Origin: Epinephelus fuscoguttatus
Taxonomy: Eukaryota; Chordata; Actinopteri; Perciformes; Serranidae
Length of the DNA stretch: 64,000 nucleotides
Direction: 5' to 3'
Assembly: GCF_011397635.1 (NCBI RefSeq)
Contig: NC_064773.1
Span: 6,158,782-6,222,781 of the forward strand
A program made the translations under genes and the position numbers. This document shows, one piece after another, positions 22,382 through 34,700 of this stretch (position 1 is its first letter; each line of letters starts with the position of its first letter). A model generated the notes under the pieces. That model ran no database searches and had not been told where the DNA came from. It was given only the letters and a program-made list of their open reading frames with translations.

Positions 22382-25300
22382 TTATCTGCAGAGAAAGAGG
22401 GAAAAAAAAAAGGTAAGAACAGTGTTCAATATGGCTGGGAACAGGGTGAAAACTCAGTCTAAAAGGCATCTAGACTAGGGCTGAACTATTGTATTCATTT
22501 ATCCAATTGATAACAACATGTTTGTTTGTGTGATGTATTATATTGTGATGTATTATATTGTACAAATTATAATGTTTACTCTGCTCAGCTTTGTTTGTTT
22601 TTTTGCAATGTTATGTTTTTAAATAAATATTCACAGAAATTCTGCATCAGTTCATGTCGTTTCATCCAGCCACTGGCCAGCATGAAAGATCAGTTGAGTG
22701 TATTTGGTGTGGTGTGAGTTATATTATAGAAAACTTTATTGCAATTTCAGTTTGAAAAAATATCAGCCCCCATCTAGGGTTTGGATCAAAGAATTTAGGC
22801 TTAACATTTCTACATAGGTTGCTGGTCAAACTAGCCAAGAAGGGATCCTAACATTACAGTCTGCTCTACAGTGTTACCTCCTCTGTTAAAACAAGCCTCA
22901 GTTCCTGAGTTCAGAAAAGGATGAGGAGGAATAGATTTCGTTAGAGAGGAGAAAGAGACATGCAAGAATGTGATAGTTTCTGGAAATTTATAAAGACATG
23001 CATGGATGAGAAAAGAGTCTAAGAAAAGTTTTTGTAGTGATGGAGGAATACAATGATGGGTTGAGTTACTGAGGAAAATCTGCACATTGTTAAGTGAGAC
23101 AAGAGAATGAAAACACAGCAAATACTTACAGAGCAGCAGCTCCAGAGATGATCTCAATGAGCTCCTTGGTGATGACAGCCTGTCTGGTACGGTTGAAGGT
23201 GAGGGTCAGCTTGTCAATCATCTCAGCTGAGGAAGGGAGAGACAAATCTGTCAGTTACTGTCACAATGTTCAACGTTTTTACTTTAGTATGTAAAGTCAT
23301 AGTGTAGTGTTTCGTCCAAAACATGATCAAAAGTCATAGTATAGCATGTCGTCCAAAATATGATCAAAAAAGTCATAGTATAGTATGTCGTCCAAAGTAT
23401 GATCAAAAAGTCATAGTATAGTATGTCGTCCAAAATATGATCAAAAGTCATAGTATAGTATGTCGTCCAAAATATGATATAAACATCATAGTATAGTATG
23501 TCGTCCAAAATATGATCAAAAAGTCATAGTTTAGTATGTCGTCCAAAATATGATCAAAAAAGTCATAGTATAGTATGTCGTCCAAAATATGATATAAACA
23601 TCATAGTATAGTATGTCGTCCAAAATATGATCAAAAAAAGTCATAGTATAGTATGTCGTCCAAAATATGATATAAACATCATAGTATAGTATGTCGTCCA
23701 AAATATGATATAAACATCATAGTATAGTATGTCGTCCAAAATATGATCAAAAAGTCATAGTTTAGTATGTCGTCCAAAATATGATCAAAAAAGTCATAGT
23801 ATAGTATGTCGTCCAAAATTTGATCAAAAAAGTCATAGTATAGTATGTCGTCCAAAATTTGATCAAAAAGTCATAGTTTAGTATGTCGTCCAAAATATGA
23901 TCAAAAAAGTCATAGTATAGTATGTCGTCCAAAATATGATATAAACATCATAGTATAGTATGTCGTCCAAAGTATGATCAAAAAAGTCATAGTATAGTAT
24001 GTCGTCCAAAATATGATATAAACATCATAGTATAGTATGTCGTCCAAAGTATGATCAAAAAAGTCATAGTATAGTATGTTGTCCAAAATATGATAAAAAG
24101 TCATAGTTTAGTATGTCGTCCAAAATATGATATAAACATCATAGTATAGTATGTCGTCCAAAATATGATCAAAAAAGTCATAGTATAGTATGTCGTCCAA
24201 AATATGATATAAACATCATAGTATAGTATGTCGTCCAAAGTATGATCAAAAAAGTCATAGTATAGTATGTTGTCCAAAATATGATAAAAAGTCATAGTTT
24301 AGTATGTCGTCCAAAATATGATATAAACATCATAGTATAGTATGTCGTCCAAAATATGATCCAAAAAAGTCATAGTATAGTATGTCGTCCAAAATTTGAT
24401 CAAAAAAGTCATAGTATAGTATGTCGTCCAAAATTTGATCAAAAAAAGTCATAGTATAGTATGTCGTCCAAAATATGATATAAACATCATAGTATAGTAT
24501 GTCGTCCAAAGTATGATCAAAAAAGTCATAGTATAGTATGTTGTCCAAAATTTGATAAAAAGTCATAGTATAGTATGTCGTCCAAAATATGATATAAACA
24601 TCATAGTATAGTATGTCGTCCAAAATTTGATCAAAAAAGTCATAGTATAGTATGTCGTCCAAAATTTGATCAAAAAAAGTCATAGTATAGTATGTCGTCC
24701 AAAATTTGATAAAAAGTCATAGTATAGTATGTCGTCCAAAATATGATATAAACATCATAGTATAGTATGTCGTCCAAAATATGATCAAAAAGTCATAGTA
24801 TAGTATGTCCAAAATATGATATAAACATCATAGTATAGTATGTCGTCCAAAATTTGATCAAAAAATCATAGTATAGTATGTCGTCCAAAATATGATCAAA
24901 AAGTCATAGTATAGTATGTCGTCCAAAATATGATCAAAAAAGTCATAGTATAGCATGTCGTCCAAAATATGATCAAAAAGTCATAGTATAGTATGTCGTC
25001 CAAAATATGATCAAAAAGTCATAGTATAGTATGTCGTCCAAAATATGATCAAAAAGTCATAGTATAGTATGTCGTCCAAAATATGATCAAAAAAGTCATA
25101 GTATAGTATGTCGTCCAAAATATGATCAAAAAAGTCATAGTATAGTATGTCGTCCAAAAAATTAGCGAAATGTCACAGTATAGCTGTAGGTCAGATTTCT
25201 CTGCTATAAACATTAAAACCTAGTACCGTTTCAATGAGCACCATATGAGAATGACACGAGCTCCACTCAAGCCAAGATTCAAACTCGTGGCAGAGCAGTC

Positions 25301-28300
25301 ACAGGCCTGTTTCTATCTCTTCATGAAACATGTGAACAGAGAAAAGGGAGCTGCTCAAAGCTGTTTTTTTCCCTAACAGATTTTATTCAGATTGTGTCTT
25401 GTTTTCATTTACTTTACGACTAATACAGCGATTTGGTTTCACTTTGTGTTAAATGTGTCTGCATATGAAGAGCATCCCACTGTGACAATGGACAATAAAT
25501 ACTGTTTAAGTGACATGGAAATGTGTGTTGTTGATTTCATTTGATAAAAACGTTAGGAAATGTTTGTAACTGGACATAAACTTCAGATATCCCTGGTCTA
25601 AACAGACATTTAGACACTATGGCAATCACCAGAAATATGTCATGAGTGGGTGTTCGGCTACTCTCAGGTACTGCAGGTGTGAGTATTAGGACAGAGATAG
25701 AGATGGTAAATGTGTTTGGCAGGAAGTCTTACAGGCGTTCTTGCTGGCGCTGTCCATAGCGGTCATCCTGGCACTCTGCTCAGCAGTGGAGCCCTCCTTC
25801 AGGGCCAGGTAGATGACGTTGACCAGAGCGAACTCCTGGTAGTTCCTCAGCACGTCAGCATCAATGTCATCATAGATGCTCAGGCTTTCTGTTGGGGAGG
25901 ATTACAGATGTTCAGCATCTCTCTGTACCCGAGGATGTGCCTTCAACTTTTCAAAAACAACAACAACAACAAAAACAACAACAACAACAACCATACCTGC
26001 ATTAGCAACTGTCTCTGTGGAAAACAAAGGCTTCTGTTCAGTCTTGTAGGAGATGACAGACCTGTATCAGAGACAGGGAAATGTATTTTACATGATTAAT
26101 GTGATAGAGTATTTGTACACATTTCAAATTTATGTCGATCTCTCAGGTTGTGTAACTTGAAATGATTTTATTCAAATAAGTCATCAGGGGAAGGAGAAAG
26201 GTTGTGTTCCATTGAGCAAACGAGAGGTTTTTGACCTCGTCTTGTTTTTACAAATACAAGATTACTTCACTTAAGTCTGTCATGATAGCTAATTTTGTTC
26301 CCTTTAAAAGAGCGGTGAACTTTTAATTCTTAAGAATATCTAGACATTGGAATATAAAAAAATATTTACCATTTTAAAAAGTTAAGTTGTTCACGTATAC
26401 AAGAAAAGTATATATAAAATTCTAGTCTGTCTGAGACCTAATACAACATTTGGACATCAAACGATGCCTTGTGACAAATAGACAAGCTTAGCGAAGCCCG
26501 AGAACACCGCAGCTACACTGGCAACACCGCCTGGAAGCTGGTGGCTTTATAGAGTGGAGGATTTTGGAAGGTAAAACTACGAACGACGGGAGTTGCCAAG
26601 CTAACGACGATCAGGACTCTTCGTTTTAGCTGCAGGCTATGGGTTAGTCTTGCATGACTAGCCTCCCTGGGGGGGGGGGGGTATTATTGATCTAGGAGCT
26701 GTAAACTGAATTGCACACACGGGATAAATAAAGTTTTCGTCATCGGTGTCTGTGTTATTTTCTTTGGAACTGCACAAGTTGGCGGAGTGGAGAGCGAGAG
26801 GAAAAAAAGAGGTAAAAATTGCTGTACCCAAGTCTCAAAATGGTCGGGAAAACCCTGCATTTTAATCTGGCATCATACTGGCTAAAATGTTGGAGACATT
26901 CTTATGTATACAAACACACATGTAAGAACAGCGGGTAAGATCGAGGTCATATCATATCGAATGAGTCGATAAAGTAATTATAGCGACAGGCCTGACTTTA
27001 CTTTTAAGTAACTTTAACTAACTTATAGTAACTAAGCTCCATGCACAAAGTCATGGTCATGTCACTGTGAAACTGACAATCTCAGGTTGAAGAAAGCTCA
27101 AAACATAAAAATCACCCCCACTCAATAATTTTATTATAGTTTATTTGATGGTCAGTTACAGATTTCTATTCGGGTATTTATTACTTTGAGTTTAATATTC
27201 AGGCATTCAGATTTATTTTTGTAGGTAGTTAGCCAGTTTCTGATGAAGTTCAAGATTGATCATGTCCAAAAGTGTTGGGGTGGTGATATCGGCCAATTCG
27301 TCCACAATCTCCTGCTCCAAACTAACGTTATTATAACAGCCTTTATTAATCCACTGTGGGTCGACCTCTAATACAAATCCAAATGAAGAAAAATAGAGTA
27401 CAAACTGAGTGTCGTACCTGAATCTGTTGAAGAACACAGCGCCCTGGTCAAATTCATATCCAGAGTTGAGCAGCTCGGTGGCGACGATGGAGGCATCGCT
27501 GAAGCTGGGGGGCTTACGGCCGACTTCCTTACAGTTGAAGATGATGTGCTTCCCATGAGTTCTGATGAGGAACAGCGAGGATTATATATTAGTACAGGAA
27601 AACAATCATCACCTGCACACTTCATTCTTTGATCTGTGTTCTCGCACACAGAAACCTTGCACACTAATTCATCAGTTTTATGAGGATGAACTTCAGGAGG
27701 CTCAGTTCCCCGTCCTACCTGTGCAGCAGGCCTCTCAGCTTGTCTCCCACATTGACCACCATGACCTCCTTGCCAGCGCTGGTCAGGGTATTGATCTCGT
27801 TCTTGATGGCCTTGGCTATACCAGAGTGGATGGCACCACAGAGCCCACGGTCAGAAGTCACACCGACGATCAAGTGCTTGGCCGCCTTGTCCTCTGGCGC
27901 TTTGATGTCAGCCTTCTCGTACAGGGCTGGAGAGCAGAGAGGAAAATTAGTCCAGTGTCGAAAACTTTACATCACACCATCTAGCAAAGTGAGAGACAAC
28001 ATGGTGGCAACTTGAACATACCCAGAGCACCAGAGCCGTACACTCTGGCAGGCTTCAGGCTCCTCTCGGCACGAGCATACTTGGCAGCGGCCACCATCTT
28101 CATGGACTTGGTGATTTTCTGGATATTCTTGATGGACTTCAACCGAATGGTGACTGGAGAGAAGATATTACTCAGACTGACACCAGTTTGGATTATATTG
28201 AAACTCTAATATAAACCTGACCAGCTCACTGAACTATATTAACCTATCTGAAAACTTAGTGATCATTTCTTTACTGTCACTCGGGTTTTGTTTTTGGGTT

Positions 28301-30446
28301 TGTTAAGAGAGTATGAGTAGGAAAGTGCACTTAAAAATGTAACTATCACATTATTATTGGTGCTTTTTGTGATTAGTTTGATGTTAAATTTGTTCAATAA
28401 AAGACTACATTAAATAGTTTACTTTTTTAATTCAACAAGCTATTTATTGTATCTTAGCAGTAAACTGAAATCAGCAGAAAGTCAGAACTGAACACACTTT
28501 AATATCTGTTTATCCCAGGTAATATTGTTATGGCAACATTCAGCCATGAAATCACAATCTTTTGGCATTTAACTAATTTATATTGATAAATATGGAGGTG
28601 ATGACAATGCAAGTAGGGCTGCCACGATTAATTGACTAATCGATGACTAATCGGTTTGAGTCATTTTTCATAGAACAGTACTATTAAAGTCCCCCAAAAT
28701 ACTTGTATCGCAGCTTCTTACGTTCAGATATTGGCAGCTTTACACACTCTCCCGTGACAGTGAACTAAAACCCTTTGGCGTGAGTACGAAACAAGACATT
28801 AGATGACGTAATTTTGGGGTTTGTGCGAGATAGACCGCCATTTTTCAACATTTTAACACATTTTTCGATGAAATGATTAGTCGACTAATCGAAGAAATAA
28901 TCGACAGATTAGTCGACAATGAAAATAATCGTTGTGCAAGCACAATAAAAAAAAAAGCAGTAAATGAACAAAGCTAAAAATAACCAAGTGATTTCATTAT
29001 TTTAAAGCTGATGTATCGAATGCCAATCCATGTTTTTTGTCTTTATGATATGCACTTTGTATGTTACTCGTTTGTCATATGTATGCACCTGTTGTGGAAA
29101 TGAATTTTCTCCTTGAAGACAAATAAACTGTGTTCATCATTTCCCCTTGTCGTAATTTCTGCATTACAACACAAAATTGCCATCTAAGGAAAGTGGCCCC
29201 AAGGGCTACAGTAACAAATAATAATCAAAAATACAAACGCAAGTGATGAAAATGCTTACAGATTAATAATGGTGATTAACTAGTCAGAAATTGTCACTTA
29301 GTCTGACAGTGTTGCTCTGATAGCAGCTGGGCCGTGTTACTGTCTACTGTCCTCCATTTATCATTCACAACACCCAACTAACAGTTACTGTTCAAAGCCA
29401 GCAATATTTGTTACTTCCAACCGGAAAGCCAAAAACCACAGCTTTAAATTGGTCAAATCCCTTGTTAACTGTCCAACATTTTTACTCCTCTCTCTCTCAA
29501 ATCACATGCATTTTCATCACCTTCAGTTTTATAAATTAATGGTAGTTATTCCCCTCAAAGTATCCTACAGTCCTACGCTGCATGCATCACCTTCAACCAA
29601 AATAGACCACAACAGAATGTATCAAACCCCACTTTCTTGCTGCGTTCAGGTGCACAAACTGAGCATTATTTCCCTCATACTATACCAGATTTTAGCAGAC
29701 ACTATGAAGATGTTGCATCTGTGGTGTTGTCAGTGTTTGATTATGGTCTGTAACCTGTTGTTACGTTGTCATCTATGCACATAAAGAGAGTAGTACACAA
29801 AAGTACTTACTGTCCTTCAGGGTAGCCATGTTCCTGACCTGCCCACTGTGAACAGAAACGGTGCATGTTAGCTTTAGCTACTAGCTTTATCAACATGTAA
29901 CATTACCAGAGTTTAACAGCTTTGAACCACGTTAATACAAACTCGTAACAGGTATTGAAACATGAACATTTGCTTCGTTGTTAGCTAGCGCTGCAAGTGC
30001 GCTACTAGCATCAGTTAGCTTAGTAACTGCTGCACAAGTTAGCTTAAGCTGTTAGCACTAGCTTACTAGCGGTGTGATTGGAGTGTGTGTAAGATCATGC
30101 AGTGACACAAAAGTCAGTCATTGGTGAAATGTTCACTCTCTTCACGAGCTTCTCGTACAATGTCAGAGTGTTTTAGCCAGTACGTGTCAGATTAGCTAGC
30201 ATTAGCTTAAGTTGTCCATTGAGTGCAGCACACCGGTGTCATTCATTAGCCGCGGCCTCCACGTTAGCACGTCCTTGCGTTCAATAACTGCGCGTGTTAC
30301 AGACAAGACGTTACAAACTCATTTCAATCATATATCTCTTTCAGTGCACACAGTGACGACACTGCTAAAGATTGTTGTGGAAGTATTTAAATAGTTTTGA
30401 TTTACCATTGTGGGGAGAACACCAACGCGCTGGTTCTGGCGAACAT
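22382..30446 (-). CDS. atp5f1c: ATP synthase F1 subunit gamma, mitochondrial
   Basis: Encodes the central rotor shaft of mitochondrial F1Fo-ATP synthase, which couples proton flow to ATP synthesis in the F1 catalytic head. Nine coding exons join in phase: 30406-30446, 29811-29845, 28022-28153, 27719-27926, 27418-27561, 25997-26061, 25733-25888, 23130-23226, and the terminal 22382-22385. They give 293 residues, against about 298 in mammals. Residues 1-20 ([13 protein letters not shown]...) form a mitochondrial presequence. The mature chain starts near ATLKDITIRL, and the N-terminal coiled helix carries [32 protein letters not shown] is the conserved central block, and the C terminus [14 protein letters not shown] fits the gamma-subunit signature. 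The protein ends GAAAL without the final Asp of one mammalian isoform. Intron 7 contains satellite array 2; other introns contain an hAT-like element and microsatellites. It is divergent from kin. Confidence 0.97.
23291..25165. repeat. Satellite array 2, about 38-bp unit, in atp5f1c intron 7
   Basis: About 49 units (length divided by period) have the form gtcatagtatagtatgtcg then tccaaaatatgatcaaaaa. A frequent variant replaces caaaaag by ataaaca (gatataaacatcatag), and the two forms partly alternate as dimers. The first 19 bases match the array 1 unit except for one C/T change, so the arrays share an origin. The array ends only about 65 bp before the 3' splice site of exon 8 (23,226), leaving a short unique stretch with a branch-point-like TAACTGAC and a pyrimidine tract. 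Confidence 0.98.
25955..25990. repeat. (AAC)n microsatellite next to an atp5f1c 5' splice site
   Basis: An AAC tract on the plus strand appears as (TTG)n in the atp5f1c pre-mRNA. It starts within about ten bases of the exon 6 donor (GCAG|gtatgg, exon edge 25,997). Confidence 0.9.
26100..27212. other. atp5f1c intron 5, non-coding
   Basis: No exon seen. The block at about 26,460-26,800 (including a 13-G run near 26,670 and a gggataaataaagtttt segment) differs in composition and may be a transposon remnant, but I could not assign it. Confidence 0.35.
27213..27417 (-). other. In-frame read-through ORF past atp5f1c exon 5
   Basis: If the exon 5 donor at 27,417 is not used, the reading frame stays open for about 67 more codons ([20 protein letters not shown] onward, ending NYLQK). 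It then stops at a TAA that overlaps an AATAAA hexamer (27,212-27,217, minus strand). This would permit a composite terminal exon. It may be chance; the tail has no recognised domain. Confidence 0.2.
28612..28945. mobile_element. hAT-like MITE in atp5f1c intron 2
   Basis: The element starts agggctgccacgattaa and is rich in attagtcgactaatcga palindromes, ending near aataatcgttgtgcaagc. I recognise this arrangement from abundant palindromic hAT-type non-autonomous elements. The right terminus is diverged and no clean 8-bp duplication was confirmed. Confidence 0.6.
28946..29810. other. Rest of atp5f1c intron 2
   Basis: AT-rich sequence without a further exon or clear repeat. Confidence 0.4.
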
Positions 30447-30478
30447 GGTTACTCCTATGAAGGTCAGACACGCAGGAC

Positions 30479-30510
30479 TGCGCAGGCGCAGGTTAAAGGC
30501 AAAATGGCCG
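30479..30510 (-). promoter_or_regulatory. atp5f1c promoter-proximal NRF-1-like and YY1-like sites
   Basis: The sequence tgcgcaggcgca (30,479-30,490) matches the NRF-1 GCGC-N2-GCGC type motif. Within ten bases follows caaaatggcc, a YY1-type AAnATGGC box. They lie 30-65 bp upstream of the start codon. Nuclear respiratory factor 1 commonly drives nuclear genes of oxidative phosphorylation, so this fits the gene. Binding is an inference. Confidence 0.55.
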
Positions 30511-30624
30511 AATGCTGCATTCAGGGACTGACAGAAACATCGTTGAACAGGGATGTACACTAAGTAACTTTTACACTGTTTAAATAAATCGTAAGATTCG
30601 TGTTTACTGAGCAAACATACCTGC

Positions 30625-30725
30625 ATGTTGTCTTTATGTTTAATGTTTTCTATGTTTTACTGTAAAGCGCATTGAGTTTACCTGTTTATGAAATGCGCTG
30701 TACAATTAACATTGACTTGACCTGA
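30625..30725 (+). mobile_element. LINE/SINE-type 3' tail remnant
   Basis: The segment tgtaaagcgcattgagtt ... gaaatgcgctgtacaatta is a diverged version of the 3' end shared by many CR1/L2-type LINEs. It lies between the atp5f1c and kin promoters. Only the tail is recognisable. Confidence 0.5.
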
Positions 30726-31660
30726 CATCCGGGGATTTTTTATTTTTATTTTTTTAATATAAATATTTATATTTTTGTATTTGGATAAATAGACATAGCA
30801 GCTACGACCAAGGTCAACAAAGCTGAACAAAGAAATGTTCAAGAAAATGGACAGGTGTGTATTTATGTTTATATTTATAGATGTTTTTTTGGTACAAAAT
30901 CCGTTCTAATACAAACCAAAATCATTTGTAAGACTTTTTGTTTGTTTTTATTCTATCCTTTTTTCATAATATATTCAGCATATTGTGTGAAGTAATTATA
31001 GTACATACACCCATATATATGGTAACTGTCATGATGATTTATTTAAAGGGACGTTTTATATAAATTTATATGAAAAACATCAATGACCCACAATAAAAAA
31101 TAAAATAAAACGTCTATATACGAGTCAAGTTTTCTGTAAGTTGTAAACCATACAAATAGTTTAAATAAATAAATAAATGAATACTGAACATATACATGGA
31201 CTGATCTGATCCATAATTCCTAACTTTACAGTGTATTTTTACAGTGTAATTTGCATGTAATTTTTTAACATGCACTAGTCCAACTTACACGTTTAGTTGC
31301 AAAAATTTAAAAATTCTTTATTTATGTTTATGAGTATTGTAAAAAAAAAAAAAAAAAAAAAGCTTATAAATATTGAATAGTTTTTCTAGTTTTACTGGCT
31401 CATTATTTGTACTCTATGTTTTTTTAATGAAGCAATTAATTTGTTTGCTTTTTATCTTGTCTTTTTTGTTTATCGTGTTTTCTGTTTTTATTTGTTGCTC
31501 CCTAACATGCTGTGATTTTCTCACTGGGTTATCAAAGCAGTCAGTCACTTAGTCCGTGAACGCACCTGGAGTTATCGCGTTGTTTTAAGCCTGTGCGCGA
31601 GATTATGACGTTCAACACGCGGAAACTGTGTTTACGTTACCAGCAGTTGTTCGTGCTTGA
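30726..31660. other. atp5f1c/kin intergenic region
   Basis: AT-rich, with a 20-A run near 31,341-31,360. An ETS-like caggaagt box lies at about 31,715, 30 bp before the kin start. No RNA gene seen. Confidence 0.45.
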
Positions 31661-31748
31661 GCTGCGATTCGAGCAGTTTTTTTTCTCGGTTTTAAGCGTC
31701 ATTAACAAATAAACAGGAAGTGTTGTGTGTTTATTGTCGCCGGTCAGG

Positions 31749-34700
31749 ATGGGGAAAGCGGATTTTCTCTCTCCTAAGGCGATAGCCAACCGGATTAAAT
31801 CCAAAGGGCTCCAGAAGTTGAGATGGTATTGTCAGATGTGTCAGAAACAGTGTCGAGACGAGGTGAGCTGTTCGTTAAGTCGGTGTTATTTAGTTTATCT
31901 GTTGTTGCTGGTTTTGTTTTTAACGTATTTATCTTTTCAGAATGGCTTCAAATGTCACTGCATGTCTGAGTCCCACCAGAGGCAGCTGCTGCTCGCCTCC
32001 GAGGACCCCAACAAGTTCATGGACTATTTCTCTGAGTGAGTTCATGTATGGCGCATGAATCAGGCATGTTAGCTGTGAACTACAGATGGTTAGGGCTCAT
32101 TCTTGTGTCTTCTCTTCACAGTGAGTTCAAAAGCGACTTCCTGGAGCTGCTCAGGAGACGTTTTGGTGAGTCCTGACTCCACACAGATGCTCCAGATGTT
32201 TGGATCCAACAACAGCAGCACTGATTCAGTTTGTCTTCACCTGCAGGGACCAAGAGAGTTCACAACAACATCGTCTACAATGAATACATCAGCGACAGAG
32301 AGCACGTCCACATGAACTCCACACAGTGGGAGACTCTGACTGACTTCACCAAGTGGCTGGGCAGAGAAGGTAATCCACATACACACTTCTCCTAACATCC
32401 ATGATGATGAGGACGAAACATTTAGGAAAGGAAGTCCTCCTCTCAGACACAGATATATTTACAGTAGCAGTAGTAGAATTTCAATATTGGCAAATAAAGT
32501 AAATATTAAATGTAAAATGTAAAGATTTCATGGCAAAGGCAGACAAATATCTTAAAATATCAGTATCAGATCTTTTAAAAAAGCAGCTGTACATCAATTC
32601 ACCATAAAGTGGTTGAAACCCAGCCACTCAAAAATGGAAGTAAATAATTAAAAAAAATATATATAATGCTCAGACATCCAGAGGGAGCTCAGAGTCGAGC
32701 TGCTGCTCCTTCGTGTAGAAAGGGGTCAGTTGAGGTGGCTCGGGCATCTGATCAGGATCCTCCTGGGCACGTCCCACTGGTAGGAGGCCCCGCGGCAGAC
32801 CCAGAACACGCTGGAGGGATTACATCTGGCCTAGGAACACCTTGGGGTCCGCCAGGAGGTGGAAAGCGTTGCTCAGCCTGCTGCCCCCGCAACTTGGCCC
32901 CGGATAAGTTGATGAAAATGGATGTATGGATAAAAAACTTTAAGGGTAAAAAAGGAGGGTTTTCAGAGAATGGTCAGAAATGATGGGGCTAATATTAACA
33001 GTCCACTGTGTAAGATTTAGGGGAATTTCAAGGCAGCTAGCAGTGAGGACTGCAGAATACAACAGCAAAAAAATCCTGTGTCAAGTTTTTACAGGGAGCC
33101 AGATTATCTACTGAGGTTTCTAACTGGTAAAAACACCTAATAAAGCAGTTTGACATCACAAATCAGTGTTTCTCAGACGCTATTTGGCAAGTCTAACATG
33201 GGCCACTAAACCTGGCACCTGCTTATGTATGCTCACCTTTTTGTGCTTATAACTTAAGATCCAGGCATTCACCAGGAGCTGAACTATCTGCAGATGTCTC
33301 TTAATCTCCAAAACAAACGGACCTGATGATTTAAAGGGGAACTAATGTTTTTTTCAATCTGGGCCCTATTTTCTGATCTACTTTTGTCTAAATGAGTGAT
33401 AGGATGTTCAGTATGTGACATTTCTCCAGTATGAAGCTAGGGCTGACCTGCCTGCAGCCCGTGAGTGCGCTATATTAAATAATAGGGCACTCAGACAGCG
33501 TCAAACGTCAAAATACGTCCACTAAAAGTGCATTTTTTTCACACAGATAGGCTCGGATTGTTAGTATAATTATCTGACAACATAACGGAAAGGAGGAATG
33601 AACGTCTGTGTTTACCTTTAACTGGATTCAGACATGTTCCTCTGCCTGTTGCTGCTCCCTCTTTCTCCTCGTCCGCTCTTCAGTTTCAGTGAGCTCTGTA
33701 TCCCTGTACTCTGGTTCAAATAAATACGGGCGCTCATCAAATTCAAATGGCTCATCCAGATCCAGTTGGTCAAAATCAGGTAAAAATTCAGCCATGACTA
33801 CTCCAAACAGAGTAACTCCTCGCGTTTGTAAGCTCACTCCAGCGGTAACTTCCTGCAACAACTCAAATCTCGCGAGACGTGAGATTTCAGAGCCAGACTT
33901 TCACTCTGTGAGTGAGTGTTTTGACTTGCCACAACAAACATGTCTGAATTTGGGGTGTTGGTGGCTAAGTGGATAGAGCAGGCGCCCCATGTACAAGGCT
34001 GTTGCCGCAGTGGCCCGGGTTAGACTCTAGCCTGTGGCCCTTTGCTGCATGTCATTCTCTCTCTCTCTCTCCCTGTCACACTTAGCTTGCCTGTCGATTA
34101 AAGGCTAAAATGCCCAAAAAAATATCTTAAAAAAAAAAAAAACATGTCTGAACACAGAGTACACGGACGTAGAAACTGTAGAAACATGGCGTAGATGAGG
34201 ATCTGCTCCCTATGTACACTTAAAAGACTCATTCTAAGGTAACGAAAACACAAAGATTCTTATTTCCAGGTGATCATAAACTAAAGAAAACATACTTATT
34301 ATATTATATTCCATTGCTGCCATTATATCCCCCTGAATCCTACACACTGGACCTTTTAAAGAAATGAATAAGGAAGAGATTTAAAAAGTAAAATGTGTTG
34401 GCACAGCTCATGGCTACTTATGAAACAAGTCCGTTTGTCAAATGATGATGAAAACACTAAATGTCGATCATGTAAATGTGGCAAAAAAACAACAACATGT
34501 ATGTCTTTTTAAATGAATCATGGAAATTACATGATCATGACATGTTGCATATATTTTATTTTATTTTATTTTATACTCTATAAAGTGACTTTCAGTGTTT
34601 TGAAAGGTGCTTTTTAAATAATAAGAATAATAAAATAAAATTAAAAAAATTAGGAATCATGAAAATGATTTTGGTTTGAAATGCAATGGATTTGGTATCA

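Noticed and set aside
23284-24683. ORFs in array 2 repeating ILDDILYYD
   Set aside because: Same cause: a satellite inside an intron of atp5f1c, with frames broken at unit-length changes.
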